A stretch of DNA of 64,000 bases. Source: Azospirillum brasilense. Its GTDB lineage: Bacteria; Pseudomonadota; Alphaproteobacteria; Azospirillales; Azospirillaceae. The notes under the pieces were generated by a model. The model had not been told where the DNA came from, did not search any database, and saw nothing but the letters and a program-made list of their open reading frames with translations. A program made the position numbers and the translations under genes. Of the stretch, positions 23,653 to 33,446 are shown piece after piece; the first letter of the stretch is position 1; each line of letters starts with the position of its first letter. Where the stretch lies: contig NZ_CP012915.1 of assembly GCF_001315015.1 (NCBI RefSeq), forward strand, positions 372,001 through 436,000, in the 5' to 3' direction.

Positions 23653-24222
23653 ATGGCTCAGACCACGCATCCGCCCGGGACGGGTGGCCACGCGGCCCCC
23701 GGCGGCGAGGGGGCTTCCCGCCGTGATTTTCTCTACCTCGCCACCGGGGCCGTGGGTGCCATTGGTGTCGCGTCGGCCGTCTGGCCGTTCATCGACAGCA
23801 TGAACCCGGCCGCCGACACCCTCGCGCTGGCTTCGATCGACGTGGATCTGGCCCCGGTCCAGGAAGGCCAGGCGATCACGGTCACCTGGCGCGGCAAGCC
23901 GGTCTTCGTCCGCCACCGCACGGCGAAGGAGATCGAGGAGGCGCGCACCGTCAACCTCGGCGAGCTGCGCGACCCGGCCGCCGACGACGCCCGCGTCAAG
24001 AAGCCGGAATGGCTGATCGTCGTCGGCATCTGTACGCACTTGGGCTGCGTGCCGCTGGGGCAGAAGCCGACCGATCCGCGCGGCGACTACGACGGCTGGT
24101 TCTGCCCGTGCCACGGCTCGCACTACGACACCGCAGGGCGCATCCGCAAGGGTCCCGCCCCGGCCAACCTCGTCGTTCCGCAGTACGCTTTCACGAGCGA
24201 CACCGCGGTTCGGCTCGGCTAA
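23653..24222 (+). CDS. petA: Ubiquinol-cytochrome c reductase iron-sulfur subunit (Rieske)
   Basis: The start at 23653 has GAGGAGATT upstream. The 189-residue protein has a twin-arginine signal RRDFL and TM segment (about 22-48) and both Rieske cluster boxes, CTHLGC and CPCHGSHYD, with the disulfide cysteines. It is the electron acceptor from ubiquinol in the cytochrome bc1 complex, exposed in the periplasm. It is the first gene of petABC. The 256-base gap before it must hold the operon promoter. Confidence 0.97.
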   Translation: MAQTTHPPGTGGHAAPGGEGASRRDFLYLATGAVGAIGVASAVWPFIDSMNPAADTLALASIDVDLAPVQEGQAITVTWRGKPVFVRHRTAKEIEEARTVNLGELRDPAADDARVKKPEWLIVVGICTHLGCVPLGQKPTDPRGDYDGWFCPCHGSHYDTAGRIRKGPAPANLVVPQYAFTSDTAVRLG

Positions 24223-24251
24223 GCGGCCCTTAAGGTTCTGGAGACCCCAAG

Positions 24252-25520
24252 ATGGCTCAGGCTCACGCCCCCCAGTTCAAGAATCCCGTCGTGAAGTGGA
24301 TCGACAGCCGCCTGCCGATCTTCACGATGCTGGACCATGAGTACAACCAGTATCCGATGCCCCGGAACGTCAACTATCTGTGGGCGTTCGGTGCCATCGC
24401 CGGCATCATGCTGGTCATCATGATCGCCACCGGCCTCGTGCTGGCGATGCAGTACGCGGCCAACACGCACATCGCCTTCGAGTCGGTGGAGCGCATCATG
24501 CGCGACGTCAACTACGGCTGGCTGCTGCGCTACGTCCACGCCAACGGCGCGTCGATGTTCTTCATCGCCGTCTACATCCACATGTTCCGCGGTCTCTACT
24601 ACGGCTCCTACAAGGCGCCGCGCGAGATCCTGTGGATCCTCGGCGTGCTGATCCTGCTGGCCATGATGGCGACCGCCTTCATGGGCTACGTGCTGCCGTG
24701 GGGCCAGATGAGCTTCTGGGGCGCCACCGTCATCACGAACCTGTTCTCGGCCTTCCCGCTGGTCGGCGACCCGATCGTGACCTGGCTGTGGGGCGGCTTC
24801 TCGGTCGACAACCCGACGCTGAACCGCTTCTTCGCGCTGCACTTCCTGCTGCCGTTCGTGCTGCTGGGCCTGGTCGTCCTCCACACCGCCGCCCTGCACG
24901 TCTCCGGCTCCAACAACCCGCTGGGCATCGACGCCAAGGGCCCGCAGGACACCGTGCCGTTCAACCCGTACGTCACGGTCAAGGACGGCTTCGCGGTCGT
25001 CGTGTTCCTGATCTTCTACGCGGCCTTCGTCTTCTTCGCCCCGAACTACCTCGGCCACCCGGACAACTACATCCCGGCCAACCCGCTGGTCACGCCGGCG
25101 CACATCGTTCCGGAATGGTACTTCCTGCCGTTCTACGCGATCCTGCGCGCGATCCCGGACAAGCTGGGCGGCGTGCTCGCCATGTTCGGCGCCATCGCGG
25201 TGCTGGCGGCCCTGCCGTGGCTCGACACCTCCAAGGTGCGCAGCTGCAAGTTCCGTCCGATCTACCGCCAGTTCTTCTGGATCCTCGCCATTGACGCCCT
25301 GGTCCTGGGCTACGCCGGCGCGATGCCCGCGGAAGGCGTGTGGCTGCTGGTCGCCCGCATCGGCACGGCCTACTACTTCTTCCACTTCCTGATCCTGCTG
25401 CCGCTGCTGGGCAAGCTGGAGCGTCCGCTGCCGCTTCCCGCCAGCATCTGCGAACCGGTTCTGAAGGGCGGTGGCCGCGTTGCCGCCGGCGCCCACGCCA
25501 AGCCCATGGAGAAGGCATAA
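24252..25520 (+). CDS. petB: Cytochrome b of the bc1 complex
   Basis: The 422-residue protein has the two heme-ligand pairs, each His-x13-His: one in the [12 protein letters not shown] region ending VYIHMFRG, one from LHFLLPF to VVLHTAA. The quinol-site PEWY motif lies in [14 protein letters not shown]. At least eight TM helices are visible. It carries hemes bL and bH and both quinone sites. Its stop overlaps the petC start (TAATG), ensuring balanced translation. Confidence 0.97.
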   Translation: MAQAHAPQFKNPVVKWIDSRLPIFTMLDHEYNQYPMPRNVNYLWAFGAIAGIMLVIMIATGLVLAMQYAANTHIAFESVERIMRDVNYGWLLRYVHANGASMFFIAVYIHMFRGLYYGSYKAPREILWILGVLILLAMMATAFMGYVLPWGQMSFWGATVITNLFSAFPLVGDPIVTWLWGGFSVDNPTLNRFFALHFLLPFVLLGLVVLHTAALHVSGSNNPLGIDAKGPQDTVPFNPYVTVKDGFAVVVFLIFYAAFVFFAPNYLGHPDNYIPANPLVTPAHIVPEWYFLPFYAILRAIPDKLGGVLAMFGAIAVLAALPWLDTSKVRSCKFRPIYRQFFWILAIDALVLGYAGAMPAEGVWLLVARIGTAYYFFHFLILLPLLGKLERPLPLPASICEPVLKGGGRVAAGAHAKPMEKA

Positions 25521-26284
25521 TGCGCTCTCTGAAGTCTGCCATCCTCTCCGCGGCCGTCGCCCTGGGTCTGGCCGGCGCCGCGCAGGCGTCGGAAGCGGTG
25601 CACATTCCCAAGCAGGAGTGGTCGCACAGCGGCGTGTTCGGCACCATCGACAAGGCCTCGGCGCAGCGCGGCTTCCAGATCTACAAGGAAGTCTGCTCGA
25701 CCTGCCACTCGGCCAAGCTGGTCCCGATCCGCACCCTCGCCGGCATCGGCTTCAACGAGGACGAGCTGAAGGCGATCGCCGCCGGCTATGAGGTCCAGGC
25801 CGGTCCGAACGACGCGGGCGAGATGTTCATGCGTCCGGGCATCCCGGCCGACCGCTTCCCGTCGCCGTTCCCCAACGACAACGCCGCCCGCGCCGCCAAC
25901 AACGGTGCCCTGCCGCCGGACCTGTCGCTGATGGCGAAGGCCCGCGTGGGTGGCGAGGACTATCTCTACGCCTTCCTGACCGGCTTCGAGGAGAACCCGC
26001 CGGAAGGCGTGACCCTGATGCCGGGCATGAACTACAACAAGTACTTCCCGGGCCATCAGGTGGGCATGCCCAACATCCTGATGCCGGACGGCGTGACCTA
26101 CGCCGACGGCACCCCGGCGACGGTGCAGCAGCAGGCCCATGACATCAGCACCTTCCTGACCTTCATCGCCGAGCCGCACATGGATGCGCGCAAGCAGATG
26201 GGCGTGAAGGTGATTCTGTTCCTGATCGTGCTGGCCGGCCTGATGTACGCCACCAAGCGCAAGCTGTGGAGCACCCTGCACTGA
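25520..26284 (+). CDS. petC: Cytochrome c1
   Basis: The 254-residue protein has a Sec signal peptide ending at AQA-SEA, the heme-binding CSTCH, a Met ligand candidate in GHQVGMPN and a C-terminal TM anchor (about 228-246). It takes electrons from the Rieske protein to a soluble cytochrome c. Its start overlaps the petB stop by one base, and the operon ends in a strong terminator 38 bases later. Confidence 0.96.
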   Translation: MRSLKSAILSAAVALGLAGAAQASEAVHIPKQEWSHSGVFGTIDKASAQRGFQIYKEVCSTCHSAKLVPIRTLAGIGFNEDELKAIAAGYEVQAGPNDAGEMFMRPGIPADRFPSPFPNDNAARAANNGALPPDLSLMAKARVGGEDYLYAFLTGFEENPPEGVTLMPGMNYNKYFPGHQVGMPNILMPDGVTYADGTPATVQQQAHDISTFLTFIAEPHMDARKQMGVKVILFLIVLAGLMYATKRKLWSTLH

Positions 26285-26322
26285 GCCGCCTTCCGGCCCG
26301 GTGTGGATGATTGAAGACTGGA

Positions 26323-26351
26323 CAGGGCGCCTTCGGGCGCCCTGTTCTTTT
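26323..26351 (+). terminator. Rho-independent terminator of petABC
   Basis: CAGGGCGCC (26323-26331) pairs with GGCGCCCTG (26336-26344) around a TTCG tetraloop, followed by TTCTTTT. It is a textbook terminator directly after petC. Confidence 0.93.
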
Positions 26352-26402
26352 GTGGGCGGGGTTCTTGACCGGCGCCCCCATTCCCAAGCGAAGGTGGTGC
26401 AG

Positions 26403-26954
26403 ATGACCGACAGGCTGATCGACGAGATCGTGGATTTCTGGTTCGACGAGGCGATGAAGCCCTACTGGTTCCGCCGCTCCGACAGTTTCGACCGGACCGT
26501 GCGGGACACGCTGCTTCCCCACCACGAAGCGGCGGCGGAGGGCCGGTACGATCATTGGCTGGAGGATGTGGACGGCTGTCTGGCGCTCTGCGTCCTGCTG
26601 GATCAGGTGCCGCGCAATGTCTTCCGCGGCTCGCCGCGGGCCTTCGCGACCGACGGCAAGGCGCTGGCGGTGGCCCGCCACGTGGTGGAGCAGGGCTACG
26701 ACCTCGAATGCACCGAGGACGAACGGATCTTCCTTTATCTGCCGTTCGAGCATCAGGAGGACATGGGCTGCCAGGAACTGTCCTGCACCCTGTTCCGGGA
26801 GCGGGTCAGCGACCCGGAGGTGGTGGATTACGCCGAACGCCACCGCGCGGTCATCGCGCGCTTCGGCCGCTTCCCCCACCGCAACGCGGTCCTCGGCCGC
26901 GAGACGACGCCGGAGGAGGCGGAGTTCCTCAAGGAGCCGGGTTCGTCCTTCTGA
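26403..26954 (+). CDS. DUF924 family protein
   Basis: The 183-residue protein starts with the family pattern VDFWFDEA, then DQVPRNVFRGSPRAFATD and PFEHQEDMGCQ. It is a small alpha-helical, TPR-like fold of unknown function conserved in proteobacteria. I start at the ATG at 26403 (MTDRLIDE) because the frame upstream is the petC terminator. Its 3' end overlaps the convergent receiver gene by 26 bases. Confidence 0.88.
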   Translation: MTDRLIDEIVDFWFDEAMKPYWFRRSDSFDRTVRDTLLPHHEAAAEGRYDHWLEDVDGCLALCVLLDQVPRNVFRGSPRAFATDGKALAVARHVVEQGYDLECTEDERIFLYLPFEHQEDMGCQELSCTLFRERVSDPEVVDYAERHRAVIARFGRFPHRNAVLGRETTPEEAEFLKEPGSSF

Positions 26955-27486
26955 CGGTCTCGCCCTCCGGCATCCCGGGCTCCAGCCAACGCTTCAGGGC
27001 GACCAGCAGTTCAAGGCGGCGGACCGGCTTGGGCACGTAATCGTTCATGCCGGCGAACACGCAGCGGTCGCGGTCCTCAGCGAAGCCGTGGGCGGTGACC
27101 GCGATGATCGGCACCATGGCGCGGGGGCCGGTCATGGCCCGGATGGCCAGGGTCGCGGCGATCCCGTCCACCTCTGGCATGGCGACATCCATCAGAACGG
27201 CGTCGTAAGGCGTCTCCGCCAGGGTGACGGAGGCGATGGCCTCCGCTCCGCCATCCGCGGTGTCCACGGTGAAGCCGACCTTGCGCATCAGCGCCGCGGT
27301 CAGCAGCCGGTTGGTCGGGCTGTCATCCACCACCAGCAGGCGTCCGCCGCGCGCCAGGGCCCAGGAGGTCAATCGGTCCTCGGCAGGCGATGGTGGTGTG
27401 GTCGAGGAGACCGGCGCGGTGCGTGGCACCGGATCGGTGCGGGAGGAATCTTGCGGCTGTCGGTGCAGAATGGTGTGGTTCACCAC
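26929..27486 (-). CDS. Single-domain response regulator receiver
   Basis: An N-terminal Ser/Pro-rich linker (residues 1-45) precedes a complete REC domain: acidic pair in LLVVDDSPTNR, phosphoacceptor Asp in DAVLMDVAMPEVDG, the switch Thr in AVTAHG and the Lys in YVPKPVRR. No output domain follows. It resembles receivers detached from hybrid histidine kinases and probably acts by protein contact. It has no kinase partner in the same transcript. Confidence 0.85.
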   Translation of the reverse strand: MVNHTILHRQPQDSSRTDPVPRTAPVSSTTPPSPAEDRLTSWALARGGRLLVVDDSPTNRLLTAALMRKVGFTVDTADGGAEAIASVTLAETPYDAVLMDVAMPEVDGIAATLAIRAMTGPRAMVPIIAVTAHGFAEDRDRCVFAGMNDYVPKPVRRLELLVALKRWLEPGMPEGETVRRTNPAP

Positions 27487-27666
27487 GAGCCTTTGGCATT
27501 TTGCAAATCAGTTTGCGCCGAACCGCCGCAGACTCCCGGTTTCCCGAGGGGTAAGATGGCCGGCCTGCCCATGCTAAGCAAAGGGTGGGCCAGTTGGTTA
27601 CGAGATCGAACTTTTTCTGCCGCCCGCAAAAGGCGGAATGCGGGAACGCCAGCGTGGAGAGGACAT

Positions 27667-28071
27667 ATGGGATTGCTTGATCGGCTCTGGGTGGCCTTCG
27701 CGGCCCTGAACGGTGCCGTCGCGGTGGGGGCGGGAGCCTACGCCAGCCACGGGCTCACCGGTGATCCGCGGGGGCAGGAGCTGTTCCGGCTGGCCGGGCA
27801 ATACCAGATGTGGCACGCCCTGGCCCTGGTCGCCCTGGTCGCTCTGCTGCGCACCGCCGATGGCCCGGCGCGCTTGGCGTTGCGCTTGTCGGGGTGGCTG
27901 TTCGTGGCCGGAATTCTGCTTTTCAGCGGGACGCTTTACGCCACGGCGATCAGCGGTCCGCTTTCCTTCGCCATGACGGCCCCGACCGGGGGCAGCGCCT
28001 TCATCCTGGGCTGGCTGGTTCTGGCCCTGGCCGTTCTTCTGTTCGGGCGGCGCTTCTTCGGAAAGGCTTGA
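27667..28071 (+). CDS. DUF423 family membrane protein
   Basis: The 134-residue protein begins at the ATG at 27667 with GAGAGGA upstream. It has four TM helices and the family signature GAYASHGL followed by LAGQYQMWHALAL. DUF423 proteins are small inner-membrane proteins of unknown function. The gene stands alone between the receiver and the ArsR gene. Confidence 0.88.
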   Translation: MGLLDRLWVAFAALNGAVAVGAGAYASHGLTGDPRGQELFRLAGQYQMWHALALVALVALLRTADGPARLALRLSGWLFVAGILLFSGTLYATAISGPLSFAMTAPTGGSAFILGWLVLALAVLLFGRRFFGKA

Positions 28072-28089
28072 GCCGAGAAGGAACCGCGT

Positions 28090-28449
28090 TCAGGCCGAAG
28101 CGCTGCTGGGCTCTTCGGCGGAGGTGGGGGACTCCTCGTCCTTCTTGCGGGCGATGGGCGCACAGAACAGCTCATGGAGCGTCGCCATGATGGTCTGCGC
28201 CTCGTGTCCGTTCAGCGAGTAATAAATGTTCTGGGCGGCGCGGCGCGTCCGCACCAGCTTGTCGCGGCGCAGGCGGGCCAGATGCTGGGACAGGGCCGAC
28301 TGGCTGAGATCGACCAGTTCCTCCAGCTCGCCGACCGACTTCTCGCCCTCGGTCAAGTAGCACAGGATGAGCAGGCGGCGTTCGTTGCTCATGGCCTTGA
28401 GCAGCGTGCTGGCCCGCCGTGCGTTGCTCTGCAGATCGGCAATGTTCAT
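28090..28449 (-). CDS. ArsR-family regulator of SqrR/BigR (persulfide-sensor) type
   Basis: The 119-residue protein starts best at the ATG at 28449 (MNIADLQSN), where the family alignment begins; a longer frame to 28539 exists. The winged helix lies at about 15-90 with SQSALSQHLARLRRDKLV. Two cysteines, C30 in LILCYL and C96 in ELFC, are 66 residues apart. As I recall the family, SqrR and BigR sensor cysteines have the same spacing (C41/C107, C42/C108). It likely represses sulfide or persulfide genes until oxidised to a tetrasulfide. It diverges from tusA, whose promoter is a likely target. Confidence 0.72.
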   Translation of the reverse strand: MNIADLQSNARRASTLLKAMSNERRLLILCYLTEGEKSVGELEELVDLSQSALSQHLARLRRDKLVRTRRAAQNIYYSLNGHEAQTIMATLHELFCAPIARKKDEESPTSAEEPSSASA

Positions 28450-28720
28450 AAAACGACCGTTTCCATCGGCGCCAAGCAACAGCGAACCGTTGCGCCCAAC
28501 CTTTGCGCCGCAGCACCGCCGTTTATCGTTCGTGTTCAATCATATGGAAGAGTGTACCGCGCTGTCTACCCGTGGATGTCCCGTAGTCGAAAGAATGTTC
28601 CCCGTTCCGCGAAACCCCAACTGGTGAAATCACGGTTCAACGGGTTGAGGCGCGCGCCCCGCCGTTCTAGACTCCCGGCCTGGAATTGTCGTGGCGGTGC
28701 CCGAAGGAGTGCAAGGAACG

Positions 28721-28948
28721 ATGGCCGACCAGACGCTCGACGCCAAGGGGCTGCAATGCCCGCTGCCGGTGCTGCGCGCGCGCAAGGCGCTGAAGACGGT
28801 GCCGCCCGGATCGACGCTGACCGTCGAGGCGACCGACCCCAGCGCGCCCAAGGATTTCGCCGCCTTCTGCGAAGCCACCGGCAACCGGCTGGCCTCCAGC
28901 GTGGAGGAGGGGGGCGTCTTCCGTTTCGTGATCGAACGCAACGCCTGA
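28721..28948 (+). CDS. tusA: TusA-family sulfur carrier
   Basis: The 75-residue protein carries the active-site cysteine in LDAKGLQCPLPVLRARKAL, the TusA/SirA signature. It accepts persulfide sulfur and passes it on in tRNA thiolation or sulfur oxidation. I start at the ATG at 28721, which has AAGGA about 6 bases upstream. The divergent ArsR regulator suggests persulfide-responsive expression. Confidence 0.88.
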   Translation: MADQTLDAKGLQCPLPVLRARKALKTVPPGSTLTVEATDPSAPKDFAAFCEATGNRLASSVEEGGVFRFVIERNA

Positions 28949-29116
28949 CAGCGCCGCGAAACGGGGCGTCTTGCGCGTCCCCCGCGCAAAGGGGGTGGGG
29001 ACGGCGGTTGGGGGATGTGACGATAAGCCCCGCAATCATCCTGTACTTTCATTAGCGATCCGGGAAGAATGGGTGCAGGGAAATGCCTCGAACACGAACG
29101 AAAAAGACAGAAAAGC

Positions 29117-30046
29117 ATGTTCACCACCCTGTTCACCCACGCCGCCTGCCTGGACCACGACACAGGGCTGGGCCATCCGGAATGCGCCGACCGGCTTCGT
29201 GCGGTGCTGGCGGCACTTGAAACCGAAGAATTCTACATGCTCGAACGGCAGGAGGCGCCGCTCGCCACTTTCGAGCAGCTGTCCCGCGCGCACCCGCGGG
29301 AGCATGTCGAGCGCATCCTGGCCCTGGTGCCGGAGCAGGAGCACGCGGGCATCGACGCCGACACGGTGATGTCCCCCGGCTCCGGCGAAGCCGCGCTGCG
29401 CGCCGCCGGGGCGGTGGTCGCGGCGGTGGACGCGGTGGCATCGGGCCATTCGCGCAACGCCTTCTGCGCCGTGCGCCCGCCGGGGCACCATGCCGAGCAT
29501 GACAAGGCTATGGGCTTCTGCCTGTTCAACAACGCCGCGGTCGGCGCCTACCACGCGCGGGCGGCGCATGGGCTGCAGCGGGTTGCGGTGATGGATTTCG
29601 ACGTGCACCACGGCAACGGCACGCAGGACATTTTCCAGCGGGACCCGGACCTGCTCTATTGCTCCACCCACCAGTCGCCGCTCTATCCCGGCACGGGCGA
29701 CGCGGGCGAGAAGGGCGAGTACGGCAACTGCGTCAACGCGCCGCTCGCCGCCATGTCCGGCTCGCCGGAGTTCCGGCACGCGATGACCCACATCATTCTG
29801 CCGGCCATCGACCATTTCAAACCGGACCTGTTGATCATCTCCGCCGGATTCGACGCTCATTCCCGCGACCCGCTGGCCGGGCTGCATTTGACCGATGACG
29901 ACTTCGCCTGGGCCACCCGCAAGCTGGGCGATCTGGCCCGCACCCATTGCGGCGCCCGCATCGTGTCGGTTCTGGAGGGCGGCTACAACCTGCGCGCCCT
30001 GGCCACGGCCACCGCGGCGCATGTGCGCGAATTGATGTATTGCTGA
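29117..30046 (+). CDS. Histone-deacetylase-like amidohydrolase
   Basis: The 309-residue protein has the HDAC family core: RPPGHHAEHDKAMGFCLFNN, then DFDVHHGNGTQDIF with the zinc ligands Asp and His, and SAGFDAHSRDPL with the third ligand Asp. Bacterial members deacetylate polyamines or other acetylamines. The length is typical of class II-like bacterial enzymes. It is the first plus-strand gene of a run toward dxs, though the 150-base gap to xseB contains a hairpin and separates it. Confidence 0.92.
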   Translation: MFTTLFTHAACLDHDTGLGHPECADRLRAVLAALETEEFYMLERQEAPLATFEQLSRAHPREHVERILALVPEQEHAGIDADTVMSPGSGEAALRAAGAVVAAVDAVASGHSRNAFCAVRPPGHHAEHDKAMGFCLFNNAAVGAYHARAAHGLQRVAVMDFDVHHGNGTQDIFQRDPDLLYCSTHQSPLYPGTGDAGEKGEYGNCVNAPLAAMSGSPEFRHAMTHIILPAIDHFKPDLLIISAGFDAHSRDPLAGLHLTDDDFAWATRKLGDLARTHCGARIVSVLEGGYNLRALATATAAHVRELMYC

Positions 30047-30079
30047 GCTTTCCGATTCTTCCGGCCGATTCTTCCGGCT

Positions 30080-30118
30080 AGGCCCGTGGTGGGAGCGTGA
30101 TACGCCCGCCGCGGGCCT
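30080..30118 (+). terminator. Probable terminator after the HDAC-like gene
   Basis: AGGCCCG (30080-30086) pairs with CGGGCCT (30112-30118), with further inner pairing GCGT/ACGC giving a long imperfect stem. The following TGCGCATTT is only moderately T-rich, so efficiency is uncertain. Confidence 0.5.
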
Positions 30119-30202
30119 TGCGCATTTGGGGGCTGAGCCATAATTTCGGTTCTCGGTCCCATCGCGGGCACCCCATCGTATGGATCATTGGCCGGATGGA
30201 TC

Positions 30203-30457
30203 ATGGCTGACCTCGCTAACATTCCCCCCGACATCGCCGCCCTCAGCTTCGAGGACGCGTTGGCCGAGCTTGAGCGCATCGTCCGCCAACTCGAGGACGG
30301 GCGCGGCAAGCTCGACGACGCGATCTCCTCCTACGAGCGCGGCACCGCGCTGAAGCGGCATTGCGAGGCGAAGCTGCGGGAGGCCCAGGCCAAGATCGAC
30401 CGCATCACCGTTGCCGCCGATGGCACCCTCGGCACCGAACCCGCCCGGATCGACTGA
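30203..30457 (+). CDS. xseB: Exodeoxyribonuclease VII small subunit
   Basis: The 84-residue protein has the XseB pattern LSFEDALAELERIVRQLEDG, followed by LDDAISSYERGTALKRHCEAKL. It pairs with XseA to make the single-strand nuclease. The start at the ATG at 30203 fits the family. It is adjacent to ispA, overlapping in effect since ispA starts 1 base after its stop, the classical xseB-ispA-dxs order. Confidence 0.93.
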   Translation: MADLANIPPDIAALSFEDALAELERIVRQLEDGRGKLDDAISSYERGTALKRHCEAKLREAQAKIDRITVAADGTLGTEPARID

Positions 30458-30458
30458 C

Positions 30459-31349
30459 GTGCAGACCGACCTCAAGACAGCCATGGCCGACATGGCCGCC
30501 GATGTGGAGCGTGCGATCCTGCACCTCCTGCCGACGACCGACCTCCCCGAATCGCGTGTGCTGGAGGCGATGCGCTACGGCTGCCTGAACGGCGGCAAGC
30601 GGCTGCGTCCCTTCCTGGTGTGCCAGTCCGCGGCGCTGTTCGGCGTCAACCCGGACTGCGCGCTGCGCGTCGCCGTGGCGGTGGAGTTCGTGCACAGCTA
30701 CTCGCTGGTCCATGACGATCTGCCGGCGATGGACGACGGCGATCTGCGCCGCGGCCAGCCGACCGTGCATCGCAAGTTCGACGAGGCGACCGCCATCCTG
30801 GCCGGCGACGGGCTGCTGACCTACGCCTTCGAGGTGCTGGCTGACCCGGCGACCCACGAGGACCCGAACGTGCGCTGCCAGCTCGTGGCGGCGCTCGCCA
30901 AGGCGGCCGGGCCGCACGGCATGGTCGGCGGCCAGATGCTCGACCTGATCGCCGAGCACGAGACCTTCGACCTCGGCACGACGACGCGGCTCCAGCGCAT
31001 GAAGACCGGCGACATGATCGCCTTCTCCTGCGAGGCCGGCGGCATCCTGGGCAAGGCCCCGCCGCCGCAGCGTCTCGCGCTGCGCGCCTACGCCCATGAC
31101 CTGGGGCTGGCCTTCCAGATCGTCGACGACCTGCTGGACGTGGAAGGCACGGAGGCGGAGACCGGCAAGTCGGTCGGGCGCGACGCGGAGGCCGGAAAGT
31201 CGACCTTCGTGTCCATCCTCGGGCAGGACCGCGCCCGTTCGCAGGCCGCGATGCTGGCCGTGCAGGCCAAGGCGCACCTGGAGATCTTCGAGGGGCGCGC
31301 CGATATCCTCAAAGCGGTCGCCGACTTCGTCGTCGCGCGGCGGACCTGA
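30459..31349 (+). CDS. ispA: Polyprenyl (farnesyl/geranylgeranyl) diphosphate synthase
   Basis: The protein has the first Asp-rich motif in VHDDLPAMDD and the second in IVDDLLDVEG, with GGKRLRPFL near the N-terminus. It extends prenyl diphosphates for quinones and lipid carriers. The start is a GTG at 30459 or an ATG at 30483. It lies between xseB and dxs, coupling the DXP pathway to prenyl chain building. Confidence 0.93.
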   Translation: MQTDLKTAMADMAADVERAILHLLPTTDLPESRVLEAMRYGCLNGGKRLRPFLVCQSAALFGVNPDCALRVAVAVEFVHSYSLVHDDLPAMDDGDLRRGQPTVHRKFDEATAILAGDGLLTYAFEVLADPATHEDPNVRCQLVAALAKAAGPHGMVGGQMLDLIAEHETFDLGTTTRLQRMKTGDMIAFSCEAGGILGKAPPPQRLALRAYAHDLGLAFQIVDDLLDVEGTEAETGKSVGRDAEAGKSTFVSILGQDRARSQAAMLAVQAKAHLEIFEGRADILKAVADFVVARRT

Positions 31350-31367
31350 ACGGAGGACGTTTCCAAC

Positions 31368-33284
31368 GTGACCCCCAACGACAAGACGCCGCTTCTCGAC
31401 CTCGTCCGCACCCCCGCCGACCTGCGCGCGCTCAAGCCCGAACAGCTTCGGCAGGTGGCCGACGAACTGCGCACGGAAACCATCAGCGCGGTGTCGGTGA
31501 CCGGCGGTCATTTGGGCGCCGGGCTGGGGGTGGTCGAACTGACCGTCGCCCTGCATTACGTGTTCCAGACCCCGGCCGACCGGCTGATCTGGGACGTCGG
31601 GCACCAGTGCTACCCGCACAAGATCCTGACCGGGCGCCGCGACCGCATCCGCACCCTGCGCACCGGCGGTGGCCTGTCGGGCTTCACCAACCGGTCGGAG
31701 AGCGAGTACGATCCGTTCGGCGCTGGCCACAGCTCCACCTCGATCTCCGCGGGTCTGGGCATGGCGGTGGCGCGCGACCAGCTGGGCCGCGACAACCATG
31801 TGGTCGCCGTGATCGGCGACGGCGCGATGAGCGCCGGCATGGCCTACGAGGCGATGAACAACGCCGGGTCGGCGAACAGCAAGCTGATCGTCATCCTGAA
31901 CGACAACGACATGTCCATCGCTCCGCCGGTCGGCGCGATGAGCGCGTACCTGTCGCGGCTGATCTCGTCGAAGCCCTATCTCAGCCTGCGCCATCTGGCC
32001 AAGGACATCGCGGAGCAGCTGCCGCGGCCGCTGCGCACGGCGGCGCGGCGGGCGGAGGAGTACGCCCGTGGCATGGTCACCGGCGGCACGCTGTTCGAGG
32101 AGATGGGCTTCTACTACATCGGCCCGATCGACGGGCACAATCTGGACCATCTGCTGCCGGTCCTGCAGAACGTGCGCGACGCCGACGACGACAAGCCGGT
32201 CCTGATCCACGTCGTCACCAAGAAGGGCAAGGGCTACGGCCCCGCCGAGGCCTCGGCCGACAAGCTGCACGCGGTCGCCAAGTTCGACGTCGTCACCGGC
32301 GCCCAGTCCAAGCCGAAGTCCAACGCCCCGACCTACACCCGCGTCTTCGCCAACGCCCTGATCGCCGAGGCCGAGCGCGACTCTCGCGTCCTCGCCATCA
32401 CCGCGGCCATGCCGTCGGGCACCGGGCTCGACCTGTTCGGCCAGCGCTTCCCCGACCGCTGCTTCGACGTCGGCATCGCCGAGCAGCACGCGGTGACCTT
32501 CGCCGCCGGTCTGGCGACGGAGGGCTTCAAGCCCTTCTGCGCGATCTACTCGACCTTCCTGCAGCGCGCGTATGACCAGGTGGTGCACGACGTGGTGCTG
32601 CAGCGCCTGCCGGTGCGCTTCGCGCTCGACCGTGCCGGTCTGGTCGGGGCGGATGGGGCGACCCACGCCGGGGCCTTCGACGTGGCCTATCTCGGCTGCC
32701 TGCCCGACATCGTGCTGATGGCGGCGGCGGACGAGCTGGAGCTGATGCACATGGTGGCGACCAGCGCCACCATCGACGACCGCGCCTCGGCGCTGCGCTA
32801 CCCGCGCGGCGAGGGGGTGGGGCTGGAGCTGCCGGAGCGCGGCGAGGTCCTGCCCATCGGCAAGGGCCGCATCCTCCAGGAAGGCACCAAGGTGGCGATC
32901 CTCAGCTACGGCACGCGCTTGGCCGAGGCGCGCAAGGCGGCGGCGGAACTGGGCGCGCGCGGCCTGTCGACGACGGTGGCCGATGCGCGCTTCGCCAAGC
33001 CGCTGGACGAGGAGCTGGTGCGCCGTCTGGCGCTGGAGCATGAGGTGCTGATCACCATCGAGGAGGGCTCGGTCGGCGGTTTCGGCAGCTTCGTGCTGCA
33101 GCATCTGGCGATGGCCGGGCTGCTGGACGGCGGGCTGAAGATCCGGCCGATGGTCCTGCCTGACCGCTTCCTCGACCATGACAGCCCGGCCAAGCAGTAT
33201 GAGGAGGCCGGTCTTGCCGCCCGCCACATCGTCGCCACGGCTCTGCAGGCGCTGGGGATCGAGGCGGCGGCGGTGCGGGCCTGA
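31368..33284 (+). CDS. dxs: 1-deoxy-D-xylulose-5-phosphate synthase
   Basis: The 638-residue enzyme starts at a GTG. It contains the thiamine-diphosphate motif [18 protein letters not shown], the [13 protein letters not shown] segment, [13 protein letters not shown] and a C-terminal transketolase domain ending in [13 protein letters not shown]. It condenses pyruvate and glyceraldehyde-3-phosphate, the first step of the MEP isoprenoid route. It follows ispA by 18 bases in the same operon. Confidence 0.97.
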   Translation: MTPNDKTPLLDLVRTPADLRALKPEQLRQVADELRTETISAVSVTGGHLGAGLGVVELTVALHYVFQTPADRLIWDVGHQCYPHKILTGRRDRIRTLRTGGGLSGFTNRSESEYDPFGAGHSSTSISAGLGMAVARDQLGRDNHVVAVIGDGAMSAGMAYEAMNNAGSANSKLIVILNDNDMSIAPPVGAMSAYLSRLISSKPYLSLRHLAKDIAEQLPRPLRTAARRAEEYARGMVTGGTLFEEMGFYYIGPIDGHNLDHLLPVLQNVRDADDDKPVLIHVVTKKGKGYGPAEASADKLHAVAKFDVVTGAQSKPKSNAPTYTRVFANALIAEAERDSRVLAITAAMPSGTGLDLFGQRFPDRCFDVGIAEQHAVTFAAGLATEGFKPFCAIYSTFLQRAYDQVVHDVVLQRLPVRFALDRAGLVGADGATHAGAFDVAYLGCLPDIVLMAAADELELMHMVATSATIDDRASALRYPRGEGVGLELPERGEVLPIGKGRILQEGTKVAILSYGTRLAEARKAAAELGARGLSTTVADARFAKPLDEELVRRLALEHEVLITIEEGSVGGFGSFVLQHLAMAGLLDGGLKIRPMVLPDRFLDHDSPAKQYEEAGLAARHIVATALQALGIEAAAVRA

Positions 33285-33446
33285 CTCCAAATGGAAAGCG
33301 CTGCCGCCCGACCCCGAATGTCGAGCCTGGTCGAAGGGGCTAATGCCATTAGCCTAAGGTCGCGCGGGGCGCTTTCTCTGGTGCGGCTGGGACCGCTGTC
33401 TTACAATTCGAAAACAATAGATAATTAACGTATCCGGCGGGACTGG

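Noticed and set aside
24219..25496. A 425-codon minus-strand frame
   Set aside because: Antisense of petB, which has all cytochrome b motifs.
30405..33290. A 961-codon frame on the minus strand
   Set aside because: It is the complement of ispA and dxs, which have clear motifs on the plus strand.
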